Shown in pieces: positions 25,246 to 32,918 of a stretch of DNA of 56,243 nucleotides. The position numbers and the translations under genes are program-made. A model generated the notes under the pieces. It saw nothing but the letters and a program-made list of their open reading frames with translations. It had not been told where the DNA came from and ran no database searches. Every line of letters starts with the position of its first letter. Position 1 is the stretch's first letter. Source of the stretch: Chloroflexota bacterium (GTDB lineage Bacteria > Chloroflexota > Dormibacteria > Aeolococcales > Aeolococcaceae); NCBI GenBank assembly GCA_005880985.1, contig VBIQ01000018.1, positions 1 to 56,243 on the forward strand, written 5' to 3'.

Positions 25246-25682
25246 CCGAGCCTGAGCGACGGCGGGGAGCGGTGGTGGTACGCATCCGGCCCTTCGAGTC
25301 ACCCGGGGCGGAGGTCGCCCGCGCGGTGCACCCGCCGTGGCCGGTCTGGATGCGCCGCCTCTACGAGCTCGAGGCGATCGGCCAGCGCACCCCGCACCCC
25401 CGCGACCAGCAGCCGGCCACCATCGGCGCGGCGTTGAGCGCGCTGGCGGAGCGGTTGCGCCACCGGCTCGGCTTGATCGCCTTCGTGGTCACCGCCATGG
25501 AGGAGCTCGGCTGGGTGGCGTCGATGGACGGCGACCAGCTGCTGATCAGCAAGGTGATCCGGCCCGAGCTCGCGGCCGAGGAGTTGGAGCGCGCCGGCGT
25601 TTACGGGCCGATGTCTAAGGTGTGTGACCTCGACGAGCACGGCATGCCCGTCCTCCACTCCCGCTGGGAGGCGAAGCGATGA
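25242..25682 (+). CDS. Hypothetical protein of the respiratory operon
   Basis: 146 aa, soluble, Arg- and Glu-rich, mostly helical in the middle (ALSALAERLRHRLGLIAFVVTAMEELGW). The short strand segment GWVASMDGDQLLISKVI and the acidic-basic C-terminus are its only other notable parts. No cysteines suited to a cofactor and no known motif. Overlaps both neighbours as ATGA (upstream CydA-like gene, downstream receiver gene), so it is translated with them. Function unknown; assembly factor or regulator of the module is conceivable. Confidence 0.6.
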   Translation: MTEPERRRGAVVVRIRPFESPGAEVARAVHPPWPVWMRRLYELEAIGQRTPHPRDQQPATIGAALSALAERLRHRLGLIAFVVTAMEELGWVASMDGDQLLISKVIRPELAAEELERAGVYGPMSKVCDLDEHGMPVLHSRWEAKR

Positions 25683-26074
25683 CCGTCGAGGCGACAAGCA
25701 GGGCAAGCCATCTGCTGATCGTCGAGGACGAGCCGATGATCGGCCGCATCCTCGAGCACAAGCTGGTCCGCGAGGGCCACCGGGTCAGCTGGGTACGCAG
25801 CCTGGCCGAGGCGGAGCACGTCCTCGCCGCCGGTGGCGTCGACCTCGCCCTGGTCGACGCCACCCTCGACGGCGACGGCCTCGAGTTCGGGGCATCAATG
25901 GCAGCAACGCAGGCGGCGCCGCGCTGGGGCTGGCTGGCGCTGGTGGAGGGCAGGGACGGCTGGGCCCCGGGACGGGCGCTCGCCGCGGGGGCGGCCGGGG
26001 TGGTGGTCAAGCCCTTCAAGCCCACCGCGGTCGCCGTCCAGGTCGACGCCGCGCTGCGGGGAGCGGCGGCGTGA
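25679..26074 (+). CDS. Stand-alone receiver (CheY-like) domain protein
   Basis: 131 aa, one receiver domain and no output domain. The acidic pocket is present (IVEDEPM), the phospho-acceptor is Asp60 in LALVDATLDGDG, and the switch lysine is Lys111 in VVVKPFKP. The usual switch Thr/Ser at the end of strand 4 seems replaced (LALVEG), so signalling may be atypical. It sits between the electron-transfer genes and an ABC transporter, overlapping both by 4 nt. No histidine kinase is in this operon. Confidence 0.82.
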   Translation: MTVEATSRASHLLIVEDEPMIGRILEHKLVREGHRVSWVRSLAEAEHVLAAGGVDLALVDATLDGDGLEFGASMAATQAAPRWGWLALVEGRDGWAPGRALAAGAAGVVVKPFKPTAVAVQVDAALRGAAA

Positions 26075-27081
26075 TCGCGACGCCGCCGAGCACGGCGCCG
26101 GCGCCCTCGCGGGTCGCGATCGGTGCTGATCAGGGGGTTCCCGCGGTCGCCGCGACCGGGATCGAGCGCCGCCATCCCGGCGGGCGCGGCGCCGGGCCGG
26201 TCGACCTGGAGGTGGCAGCGGCCGAGACCCTGGCTCTGATGGGCCCCAACGGAGCCGGCAAGACCACCCTGCTGCGCATGCTGGCCACGGTCGATCGGCC
26301 CCAGCGCGGCAGCGTCAGCTGGTGGGGTTCCGCCCGGCCGGGGAGGGCGCGTCGCCGCCTCGGCCTGGCGCTCGACAGCGCGGTCGAGGAGGCGGGCCTG
26401 AGCGGCCGCCAGTCGACCCACTTCTGGTGCCGCCAGTGGGTCGACGACCCGTCGCGGGCGCGAGCGCTGGTCGACCTCACGCTGCGCCGCTTCGGGCTCG
26501 ACGCCGTCGCCGACGAGCCGGTGGGCAGCTACTCGTACGGGATGCGCCGCCGCCTCGCCCTGGCCCAGGCGCTGGTGCACCAGCCGGACCTCGCCCTGCT
26601 CGACGAGCCGACCGCCGGGCTGGATCCCACCGGGGCGCTGGCGCTGCGCGAGCTGCTGGCGGAGCGGTGCGAGCAGGGCCGGGCGACCGTCGTCGCCAGC
26701 AACGATCCCGCCTTCGTCGAGTCCGTGGCGGCCCGGGTGGCCCTGCTCGTCGACGGCCGGCTGCTCCGCTGCGCCTCCCCGGCCGAGCTCCTCGCCGGCG
26801 GCGATGCCACCCGGGTGGTGGAGGTGACCATGGCCCCGCTCGACCTCCCCGCCCTCCGCGGCGTGGCCGGGGTGATCCGGATCCGGCAGCTCGACGCCGA
26901 GCGCGCGGTTCTCGAGCTGCGGCCCGACACCCCCCTCGCCGGCATCGTCGCCGCCGCCGACGCCGTGCCGGGCCGGCTGCGCGACCTCAGCGTCCGGGAT
27001 CCCGACCTGCGGGATCGCTTCGCCGCGCTGACCGCGGCCGAGCTGGCCCGGGACCCGCTCGACCGGGATGGACGGCGATGA
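26071..27081 (+). CDS. ABC transporter ATP-binding protein
   Basis: 336 aa. Walker A GPNGAGKTT near residue 58, signature YSYGMRRRLALAQALV (an SYGM variant of LSGGQ), Walker B LALLDEPTAGLDP and a switch strand (VVASND instead of the usual H-loop histidine). The C-terminal 90 residues form an extra domain seen in ABC-2-type exporters. GTGA overlap with the receiver gene and ATGA overlap with the permease gene show co-translation. CcmA-like heme export or Na+/drug ABC-2 export are both possible; the cargo cannot be decided. The missing H-loop histidine (Asn in its place) is worth checking. Confidence 0.87.
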   Translation: MIATPPSTAPAPSRVAIGADQGVPAVAATGIERRHPGGRGAGPVDLEVAAAETLALMGPNGAGKTTLLRMLATVDRPQRGSVSWWGSARPGRARRRLGLALDSAVEEAGLSGRQSTHFWCRQWVDDPSRARALVDLTLRRFGLDAVADEPVGSYSYGMRRRLALAQALVHQPDLALLDEPTAGLDPTGALALRELLAERCEQGRATVVASNDPAFVESVAARVALLVDGRLLRCASPAELLAGGDATRVVEVTMAPLDLPALRGVAGVIRIRQLDAERAVLELRPDTPLAGIVAAADAVPGRLRDLSVRDPDLRDRFAALTAAELARDPLDRDGRR

Positions 27082-27851
27082 TCCGCCCGGTCGCCGCCGT
27101 CCGCTCGCGGTCGGGCCCGCGCCGGGCACGCTTCGCCGGCATGCTGCCGGGCGGGCTCTGGGGCCGCGAGTGGCTGATCGCCCTGGGCAGCCGGCGGGCG
27201 GTGGCGCTGAAGGTGGCGATGCCGCTGGTGCTGACCGTGCCTTTGGCGGCCGGCCACGCGCCCACATTCTGGGCGGGAATGCTGCTCAGCGTGCTGGTGG
27301 CGATGATCGGCGCTATCGGCACCGGCATCACCGTCGCCCGCGCCCGAGCCGCGGGCCTGCTCGCCCGGCTGGCGGTGGTGCCCCGGGCTCCGGCGCGCAC
27401 GGTGGGGGAGTGGGTGGTGGCCGCGGCCGCCGTCGACGGCCTGCTGCTGGCGCCGGCCATCTCCGTGGTGCTCATCGCCGGCCAGCCCGACCCGTTCGCC
27501 GGGCTGGCGCTGGTGCTGATGGTGGTGGCCGTGCTGCTGGTCGCCAACGTGCTCGGATGCGCACTGGCGGTGCTCGCCGGCAGCGCCGGCGACGTGCTGC
27601 TCGACGTGGTGGTGGTGCTGGCGCCGCTGCTCTACCTCGGCGGACTGTTCACCGGGGTGCCCCGGGAGGGATGGCGCTGGTGGGCGGCACGGCTGGACCC
27701 GTTCAGCTACCTGCACGCCGCCTTCGTCGCCGCCCTCGGTGGCAGCCCCTCGTTCGCCGCGGTGGCGGTGCTCGCGGCCGCGGCCGCCACCTCGGCGGCG
27801 GCCCTGCTGGCGCTGGCGATGCTCGGCAGAGCGGTGCTCGAGCGAGCCTGA
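27078..27851 (+). CDS. ABC-2 type permease
   Basis: 257 aa with six hydrophobic helices and the layout of ABC-2/CcmB-like permeases: an N-terminal amphipathic region (GREWLIALGSRRAVALKVAMPLVL), paired helices, and a conserved-looking loop before helix 5-6 (YLGGLFTGVPREGWRWWAARLDPFSYLHAAF) in which the DPFSYLHAAF element is typical of ABC-2 proteins. It overlaps the ATPase gene by 4 nt and forms the transporter with it. A small lipoprotein gene follows after one base. Confidence 0.82.
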   Translation: MIRPVAAVRSRSGPRRARFAGMLPGGLWGREWLIALGSRRAVALKVAMPLVLTVPLAAGHAPTFWAGMLLSVLVAMIGAIGTGITVARARAAGLLARLAVVPRAPARTVGEWVVAAAAVDGLLLAPAISVVLIAGQPDPFAGLALVLMVVAVLLVANVLGCALAVLAGSAGDVLLDVVVVLAPLLYLGGLFTGVPREGWRWWAARLDPFSYLHAAFVAALGGSPSFAAVAVLAAAAATSAAALLALAMLGRAVLERA

Positions 27852-27852
27852 C

Positions 27853-28515
27853 GTGGGCGCGCGGATCGCATGGGTGATCGCCGTGACCATCGCGGTCGTG
27901 CTCGACGGCTGCGGCGGCGCGGCCGGCACGCGGTTGCCGGTTTCGCTCCTCGGTCTGCCCACCGCGCCGGCTCCGCCTCAGCTGGGGGCCACCACCCTGG
28001 CCACCAGTCCCGACGGCGGCATCTACCGCAACCCGGATCCGACCCAGGTGATCCTGGTCGGCGGGGTCGACGGGCGGGCCGTCGCCGCGCGACTGGGCGG
28101 CGCCGCCCCCGAGTGGGTCCGGCTCGGCCGCCTCGGTGACTTCGCCGTCGTCGGCCTGCGGTTGCACAACGCCGGCAAGGCGGGCTCCGACCCGGAGCTC
28201 GACGACCTGCAGGTCGCCAGCGACCTCGCGCCCGCGGCGGCGGACGCGGGACCGCTGCGTCACTACTACCACCCCACCTTTCCCCTGGCCGCGCTCGCCA
28301 CCGCTCCCATCAACGGACAGTGCGGCGTCCACCTCGACCCCGGCCAATCCGCGCTGGTGCTGCTCCTCTACCCACCGCTGCGCCCGTCGGCGTCGATCGT
28401 CTGGGGGCGCTACCAGGACTTCGCGCTGACCCTCCCCCACGGCGGCGCCGTGCCGGCCGACGCCGGCGACCTCTTCGGTGCCCGCTGCACCCCGCCGCAA
28501 CCGCCTCCGGCGTGA
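27853..28515 (+). CDS. Predicted lipoprotein after the ABC transporter
   Basis: 220 aa. Signal peptide with lipobox VVLDGC (Cys about residue 18), then a low-complexity linker and a soluble domain with several short strands (PDPTQVILVGGVDGRAVAARL, WVRLGRLGDFAVVGLRLHNAGKAG). It may be the extracytoplasmic part of the ABC exporter system or an accessory of the respiratory module. GTG 27853 begins one base after the permease stop, and the last bases overlap the next gene. Family not recognised. Confidence 0.7.
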   Translation: MGARIAWVIAVTIAVVLDGCGGAAGTRLPVSLLGLPTAPAPPQLGATTLATSPDGGIYRNPDPTQVILVGGVDGRAVAARLGGAAPEWVRLGRLGDFAVVGLRLHNAGKAGSDPELDDLQVASDLAPAAADAGPLRHYYHPTFPLAALATAPINGQCGVHLDPGQSALVLLLYPPLRPSASIVWGRYQDFALTLPHGGAVPADAGDLFGARCTPPQPPPA

Positions 28516-29084
28516 CCGGCGAGGTGGCGACGCAGCCGCGCTGGCGGGTCCACCTGCCAACCGCCGACCAGACCTGCGTGCGGCTGGCGCTGCCTCGCCT
28601 CGGCGAGCGCGATCCCTGGCCGCTGGCGCGCGTCCTCGCCGAGCTCGCCTCCCTCGGAGGCAGGCCCACCGAGCGCACCCGGGCGCTGGGCAGCGGACGA
28701 GGCACGCCGGTGATCGCCTCGAGCGAGCTGCGCTGGCACGGCTGCCCGCTGGCGGTCGAGAGCTTCCACGACGTCGGCGGCGGCGCCGGAGAGCTGGCGA
28801 TCTCGGCTCCGAGCTGGGACGAGCTGACCGCCCTGCTCCCTGGCGAGGACGCCTATTGGGAGCTGATCGACACCGCCGCGATGGCCGCCGGTGCCCGCTA
28901 CGGGGCGGTGGTCGACGGCGAGCCGCTCGAGACCGAGGAGCCCGCCGGAGTCGCGGCGTGGGAGGAGATGGTGCGCCGCCATCTCGGCGTGCTCGCCCGA
29001 CCAGGGTCCTTCGGCGCGGGCCCGGCGCTGGCGGCTCCCTACCGGGAGCTGCCCCTCTCCGGGCTCGCGGTGCTGCTGCGCTGA
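28512..29084 (+). CDS. Hypothetical soluble protein
   Basis: 190 aa with no signal peptide or membrane helix. Contains W-R-V-H-L-PTADQTCVRLALPRLGERDPWPLARVLAELASLGG and a C-terminal segment rich in acidic and hydrophobic residues; two cysteines, neither in a metal motif. Starts at GTG 28512 by GTGA overlap with the lipoprotein gene and is the last member of the overlapping series begun at 18,549. I do not recognise it. Confidence 0.6.
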   Translation: MTGEVATQPRWRVHLPTADQTCVRLALPRLGERDPWPLARVLAELASLGGRPTERTRALGSGRGTPVIASSELRWHGCPLAVESFHDVGGGAGELAISAPSWDELTALLPGEDAYWELIDTAAMAAGARYGAVVDGEPLETEEPAGVAAWEEMVRRHLGVLARPGSFGAGPALAAPYRELPLSGLAVLLR

Positions 29085-29153
29085 GCCGGCGCGAAGCGCA
29101 GGCGACGCGACGTCGCGGCCGGCGCGGCGGTGCGCTGTGAAGGCGAACGGGCG

Positions 29154-30473
29154 ATGATGGACGCCTCAGTCATGGCCTCCACGCCCCACGTTCGCCAGGT
29201 CCCCCCCGACGACGCCCCCCTCCGCGGCGAGGAGGCGACCGACTCCACCGCCCCCGCCGGGGCGTCGACCGCGGCGCTGCGCCGGTCCGCCTGGTGGTGG
29301 CTGCGCACCGCCGCCATCACCATCAGCATCTTCGTCGGCTATCAGCTCCTGCTCATCGTCCACAGTTGGGTGTCGGCGGTGCTGACGGTGATCCTCTACG
29401 TCGTCTTCGGCGCCGTCATCGGCTTCCTGCTGAGTCCGGTCACCGACGCGCTGGAACGTCACGCCCGCTTCCCCCGCACCCTGGCGGCGTTGACCAGCAT
29501 CCTGCTCCTGCTGGCGGTGATCGCCGGGCTGGTGTACCTCGTCGCCGGGCCGCTGATCAGCGAGGCGCGCACCCTGTCGAGCAACGTCCCCGGCTATCTC
29601 GACCGTGGCAATCACCTGATCAACCAGCTCCGGCAGCAGCTGGATCAGCGCGGGATCCACCTCGGTGGCGGTGGCCTGAGCGCCGGCGATCCCTCGCAGC
29701 TGGCGTCGCGCGGGGTGTCGCTGCTGGTCACCGGGATCACCGGCACGCTCAACGTCATCCTCGATCTGATCGTCACCGTGGTGGTCGCCTTCTGGCTGCT
29801 CAAGGACGGTGAGAAGCTGCGTACGGGCTTCCTGACGCTGATGCCGGGACGGCTGCAGGGCGACGCCGCCTTCGCCCTCGATGCCGTCGGGGTGGTGATC
29901 GGCGGCTACGTTCGCGCCCAGCTGTTCATGGCCTTCCTGATCGGGGTGCTGGCGGGGGTCGGGTGCGCGATCATCGGCGTTCCCTTCCCCATCGTGGTCG
30001 CGCTCGCCGCCGGCATCTTCGAGCTGGTCCCGCTGGTGGGTCCCTTCCTCGGCGGGGCGGTCGCGATCCTGCTGGCGTTCACCGTCGGCCCGGTGCTGGC
30101 GCTGGGGGCGCTGATCCTCTTCCTCGGCATCCACGTGGTCGAGGGCTACGTGCTCGCCCCCCGGATCCAGGCGCGCTTCGTCCGCCTCCATCCCTTGATC
30201 GCTCTGCTCGCTCTGTTCGCTGGGATCGAGGTGGCCGGGTTCCTCGGCGCCCTGTTCGCGGTCCCCCTCGCCAGCCTGGCGGCGGTGTTCGTGCGCTCGA
30301 TCATCGGCGACGTCCGCGCCCACCACCCCGACCTGTACGCCGCCCGCAAGCCGGACATGTACCTCGAGCGGCGGCGATCCCGGCTGCTGGGCGAGTTCCG
30401 CCTCTTTCACCGGCCGGTGGGGGAGGTGCTGCGGGACGCGGCCCCGGCGCGCTGGCGGGGCCGCCGGCGCTGA
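29154..30473 (+). CDS. AI-2E-family (DUF20) membrane transporter
   Basis: 439 aa. The N-terminal 40 residues are polar. Eight or so helices follow in the AI-2E pattern: two N-terminal helices, a long periplasmic coiled segment (NHLINQLRQQLDQRGIHLGGGG), then LNVILDLIVTVVVAFWLLKDGEKL and GVPFPIVVALAAGIFELVPLVGPFLGG, the family signature with VPxxGP. Members export signal molecules or act as Na+/H+ antiporters; the function here is not certain. Start ATG 29154 is chosen; the adjacent ATG 29157 is equivalent. Not coupled to the preceding gene (69-bp gap). Confidence 0.85.
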   Translation: MMDASVMASTPHVRQVPPDDAPLRGEEATDSTAPAGASTAALRRSAWWWLRTAAITISIFVGYQLLLIVHSWVSAVLTVILYVVFGAVIGFLLSPVTDALERHARFPRTLAALTSILLLLAVIAGLVYLVAGPLISEARTLSSNVPGYLDRGNHLINQLRQQLDQRGIHLGGGGLSAGDPSQLASRGVSLLVTGITGTLNVILDLIVTVVVAFWLLKDGEKLRTGFLTLMPGRLQGDAAFALDAVGVVIGGYVRAQLFMAFLIGVLAGVGCAIIGVPFPIVVALAAGIFELVPLVGPFLGGAVAILLAFTVGPVLALGALILFLGIHVVEGYVLAPRIQARFVRLHPLIALLALFAGIEVAGFLGALFAVPLASLAAVFVRSIIGDVRAHHPDLYAARKPDMYLERRRSRLLGEFRLFHRPVGEVLRDAAPARWRGRRR

Positions 30474-30491
30474 TCTCGGAGCCCGCTATAC

Positions 30492-30541
30492 CGGACATAT
30501 CGTATTGACAAAATGTGTTAGCGGCAGTAGTAGAATGTCCG
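30492..30541 (+). promoter_or_regulatory. Promoter with TTGACA and an inverted repeat before the zinc-ribbon gene
   Basis: TTGACA at 30505-30510 is followed by two overlapping -10 candidates, TAGTAG (30528-30533, 17-bp spacer) or TAGAAT (30531-30536, 20-bp spacer, 8 nt before ATG 30545). CGGACAT (30492-30498) and ATGTCCG (30535-30541) form a perfect 7-bp inverted repeat that brackets the promoter, so a repressor could bridge it. Confidence 0.6.
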
Positions 30542-30544
30542 CCG

Positions 30545-30745
30545 ATGAGGAAGTACAAGCCGGTGGAGCTGCCGCTTCGCGCGGTACCTGAGAGGTACGC
30601 CGAGCAGCACGCGACCTGCCCCAACTGCCACGACCGCGACGGTCACGTGATCGGCCGCCTCGGCCTGCGCCTGGTGTTCCGGTGCGAGAAGTGCCGGGTG
30701 CGCTATCACCGACCGGCGGCGATGGCGCGGCGGCAGCTCGTCTAG
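30545..30745 (+). CDS. Small zinc-ribbon protein
   Basis: 66 aa, basic, with CPNC at about residues 25-28 and CEKC at about 45-48, a two-knuckle zinc ribbon like those of small transcription or ribosome-associated factors. The flanking CPNCH also fits CxxCH, but the second knuckle and the absence of a signal peptide argue against a c-type heme. The upstream promoter is one of the most consensus-like in the window, so the protein may be abundant. Start ATG 30545 fits the promoter spacing; there is no Shine-Dalgarno. Function not identified. Confidence 0.75.
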   Translation: MRKYKPVELPLRAVPERYAEQHATCPNCHDRDGHVIGRLGLRLVFRCEKCRVRYHRPAAMARRQLV

Positions 30746-30774
30746 GGGTCCCCGGCCTCCCCGGCGCGCATCCC

Positions 30775-30780
30775 TAGACT
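30775..30780 (+). promoter_or_regulatory. -10 box (TAGACT) of the PIG-L/asparaginase operon
   Basis: TAGACT, 6 nt, then ATG 30787. The start point would coincide with the start codon. Confidence 0.5.
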
Positions 30781-30786
30781 CGCGAC

Positions 30787-31494
30787 ATGCTGGTCGATCC
30801 TCGCGCGCCTGCCAGCGTGCTCGCCGTCGTCGCCCATCCCGACGACGCCGAGTTCTCCGCCGGCGGGACGATCGCACGCTGGACCTCGAACGGCACCCGC
30901 GCGTCGCTGTGCATCTGCACCAACGGCGACAAGGGAAGCAACGATCCCGGCATCAGCTCCGCCGAGCTGGCGCGGCTGCGCGAGCAGGAGGAGCGCGCGG
31001 CGGCCTCGGTGCTCGGCATCGACGAGGTGATCTTTCTCGGCCATCCCGACGGCACGCTGCAGCCGACCCTGGAGCTGCGCCGCGACATCGTCCGTGTCAT
31101 CCGCCAGCTCCGGCCCGAGGCGGTGATCTGTCCCGATCCGCTTCGCCGCTATGGCGCGACCTACGTGAACCACCCGGATCATCGCGCCGTCGGCGAGGCC
31201 GCCCTCGACGCCATCTATCCCTCCGCCCGCGACCCTCTCGTCTTTCCCGAGCTGGCACGAGCCGGGCTCGAGCCCCACAAGGTTTTGCGCGTCTTTGTCT
31301 CAAACCCGCTCGATCCCAGCTGCCTGGTCGACATCGGCGAGACGCTGGAGCGGAAGATCGACGCGCTGCGCCAGCATCGCAGCCAGGTGAGCGAGGAACG
31401 ACTGCGCGAGTTCCTGCCCCAGCGCGCCGCCGAGGTCGGCGCTCCCGCCGGTCTTGCCTACGCCGAGGGCTTTCAGCTGATCACCCTCTCGTGA
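30787..31494 (+). CDS. PIG-L (LmbE-family) deacetylase
   Basis: 235 aa. The zinc site is intact: VVAHPDDAEFSAGGTIARW near residue 14 and VNHPDHRAVGEAAL with the third ligand. GDKGSNDPGIS and IFLGHPDGTL are typical of the BshB/LmbE branch. It removes N-acetyl groups from a sugar such as GlcNAc-malate, a mycothiol precursor or a lipid-linked sugar; the exact substrate is not visible. It is distinct from the MshB/Mca-like paralog at 6,154. GTGA overlap with the asparaginase gene means coupled translation. Confidence 0.85.
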   Translation: MLVDPRAPASVLAVVAHPDDAEFSAGGTIARWTSNGTRASLCICTNGDKGSNDPGISSAELARLREQEERAAASVLGIDEVIFLGHPDGTLQPTLELRRDIVRVIRQLRPEAVICPDPLRRYGATYVNHPDHRAVGEAALDAIYPSARDPLVFPELARAGLEPHKVLRVFVSNPLDPSCLVDIGETLERKIDALRQHRSQVSEERLREFLPQRAAEVGAPAGLAYAEGFQLITLS

Positions 31495-32483
31495 GCGCGC
31501 CCGCCCTCCTTGCCAAGGTTCGGCGAGGAGCGGTGGTGGAGGCGTCGGTGTGGGGACACGTGGCGGTGGCGGATGCCCACGGACGGCTGCTTGCCGCGGC
31601 CGGCGACCCCGACACGCTCACCACCATGCGGAGCGCGGTAAAACCGTTGCAGGCGCTCGCCTTCGTCGAGAGCGGCGCCGCTGACGCGATCGGGGCGCGG
31701 GACTCCGAGGTCGCCATCGCCTGCGCCTCGCATGGCGCGGGCTTCGCCCAGCTGCTGGCGGTGCGCGAGCTGCTGGCGCTGGCCGGCGCCGCGCCGTCGA
31801 TGCTCAGCTGCGGGCCGCAGATGCCGGGAGACCCGGCGGCGGCCGCCGACCTCATCGCCACCGGCGAGCTGCCCTCGCCGATCCACAACAACTGCTCGGG
31901 CCAACACGCGGCGATGATCGCCACCTGTCTGCACCGCGGCTGGCCGGTCGACGGCTACGCGCGCGCTGAGCACCCCATGCAGGCCGCGGTGGCCGAGGCG
32001 ATGGGGCGCTGTGCCGGCGTCGACCTCACCGCCGCGCCGAGCGGGATCGACGGCTGCGGGCTGCCCACCTACGGGCTTCCCCTGCGCACCCTCGCGCGCG
32101 CCTTCGCCACCGCCGCGGCGACGAGCCAGGCCTTCCACCGCTGCCAGGAGGCGATGGCCGCGCGGCCCGACCTGGTGGCCGGTCGTGGGCGCTTCGACAC
32201 CGTGCTGCTGGCCGCGGCCGGTGAGCGGCTCACCGCCAAGGGTGGTGGTGCCGGGATCTGGGCGGCGGTGTCGCGATCCGGCGGGCCGGCGGTCGCCGTC
32301 AAGCTCGAGGCCGGCGACAGCGGCCGCATCGCGCCGGTGGCCATCGCCGTCCTGCAGGCCCTCGATCTGCTGCCCCGCGAGCTCGCCGATGACCTCGCCG
32401 CGCAGGCCGCCGGGGCGGTGCGCGATTGGTCCGGCGCCGTGGTCGGCGGGACCATGGCCACCGTGCAGCTCACCCCGGGGTGA
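31491..32483 (+). CDS. Rhizobium-type asparaginase II
   Basis: 330 aa; hydrolyses L-asparagine to aspartate and ammonia. It belongs to the Rhizobium etli-type (class 3) family, unrelated to the E. coli type. Numbering from GTG 31491 gives a Ser48-x-x-Lys51 pair (RSAVKPLQ), Cys135 (NNCSGQHA) and Cys189 (IDGCGLPTYG). From memory these match the catalytic serine, lysine and zinc cysteines described for R. etli ReAV, except that the zinc-binding Lys138 of that enzyme is Gln138 here. No signal peptide, so it is cytoplasmic. It is sandwiched by overlaps between a PIG-L deacetylase and a lipoprotein gene, with no evident pathway link. Confidence 0.88.
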   Translation: MSAPALLAKVRRGAVVEASVWGHVAVADAHGRLLAAAGDPDTLTTMRSAVKPLQALAFVESGAADAIGARDSEVAIACASHGAGFAQLLAVRELLALAGAAPSMLSCGPQMPGDPAAAADLIATGELPSPIHNNCSGQHAAMIATCLHRGWPVDGYARAEHPMQAAVAEAMGRCAGVDLTAAPSGIDGCGLPTYGLPLRTLARAFATAAATSQAFHRCQEAMAARPDLVAGRGRFDTVLLAAAGERLTAKGGGAGIWAAVSRSGGPAVAVKLEAGDSGRIAPVAIAVLQALDLLPRELADDLAAQAAGAVRDWSGAVVGGTMATVQLTPG

Positions 32484-32896
32484 GCCGGCGTGTCCCGGTG
32501 GCGGTGGCGCCGATGGCGGTGGGCGCCGCCGTCCTGGCGTGCGGCGAAGCCCCGCCGCCGGTGGTGGTGCCGGGCACCAGCACCGCGATCGCGGTGGCTC
32601 TCGACCTCACCCTCCACGGGAGATCCGACCGCACCTTCGTCGTCCCCGGCGGCCACTGGCGCGTCTGCGACCACGGCACCGTCAGCAACCGCACCGGCCT
32701 GGTGGCCCGCAACGTGCGCATCACCGTCACCTACGTGGACCACGGCGCGGTGGTGGGCCGCCTGACTGCCGCCGATGCGGCCCGGGCCGGCGGTGCTCTG
32801 GGCGACCTCGCTCCCGGCCTGAGCCGCGACTTCACCGTCTGCGGGCTGGCCACGGCCGAGCCCGATCAGGACCAGGTCGAGGCGGTGCCAGGCTAG
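32480..32896 (+). CDS. Small predicted lipoprotein with FxLYD-like domain
   Basis: 138 aa. Basic start, hydrophobic run and lipobox VLACG (Cys about residue 21). The mature domain (VSNRTGLVARNVRITVTYVDHGAVVG) resembles the FxLYD beta-sandwich found in many bacterial lipoproteins. GTG 32480 overlaps the asparaginase stop (GTGA). Surface exposed; function unknown. The gene is followed directly by a hairpin just before mobA. Confidence 0.7.
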   Translation: MSRRVPVAVAPMAVGAAVLACGEAPPPVVVPGTSTAIAVALDLTLHGRSDRTFVVPGGHWRVCDHGTVSNRTGLVARNVRITVTYVDHGAVVGRLTAADAARAGGALGDLAPGLSRDFTVCGLATAEPDQDQVEAVPG

Positions 32897-32914
32897 TGCC
32901 CGTGACGGGGCACT
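32895..32914 (+). terminator. Hairpin between the lipoprotein gene and mobA
   Basis: AGTGCCC (32895-32901), loop of 6, GGGCACT (32908-32914). It spans the lipoprotein stop codon and ends 4 nt before the mobA ATG. It may terminate the preceding operon or hide the mobA translation start; no T-run follows. Confidence 0.45.
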
Positions 32915-32918
32915 GTCG

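Noticed and set aside
30620..30634. CPNCH as a c-type heme site that could complete the respiratory module
   Set aside because: It belongs to a CPNC...CEKC zinc ribbon, the protein has no signal peptide, and it lies downstream of the AI-2E gene with its own promoter, outside the overlapping series.
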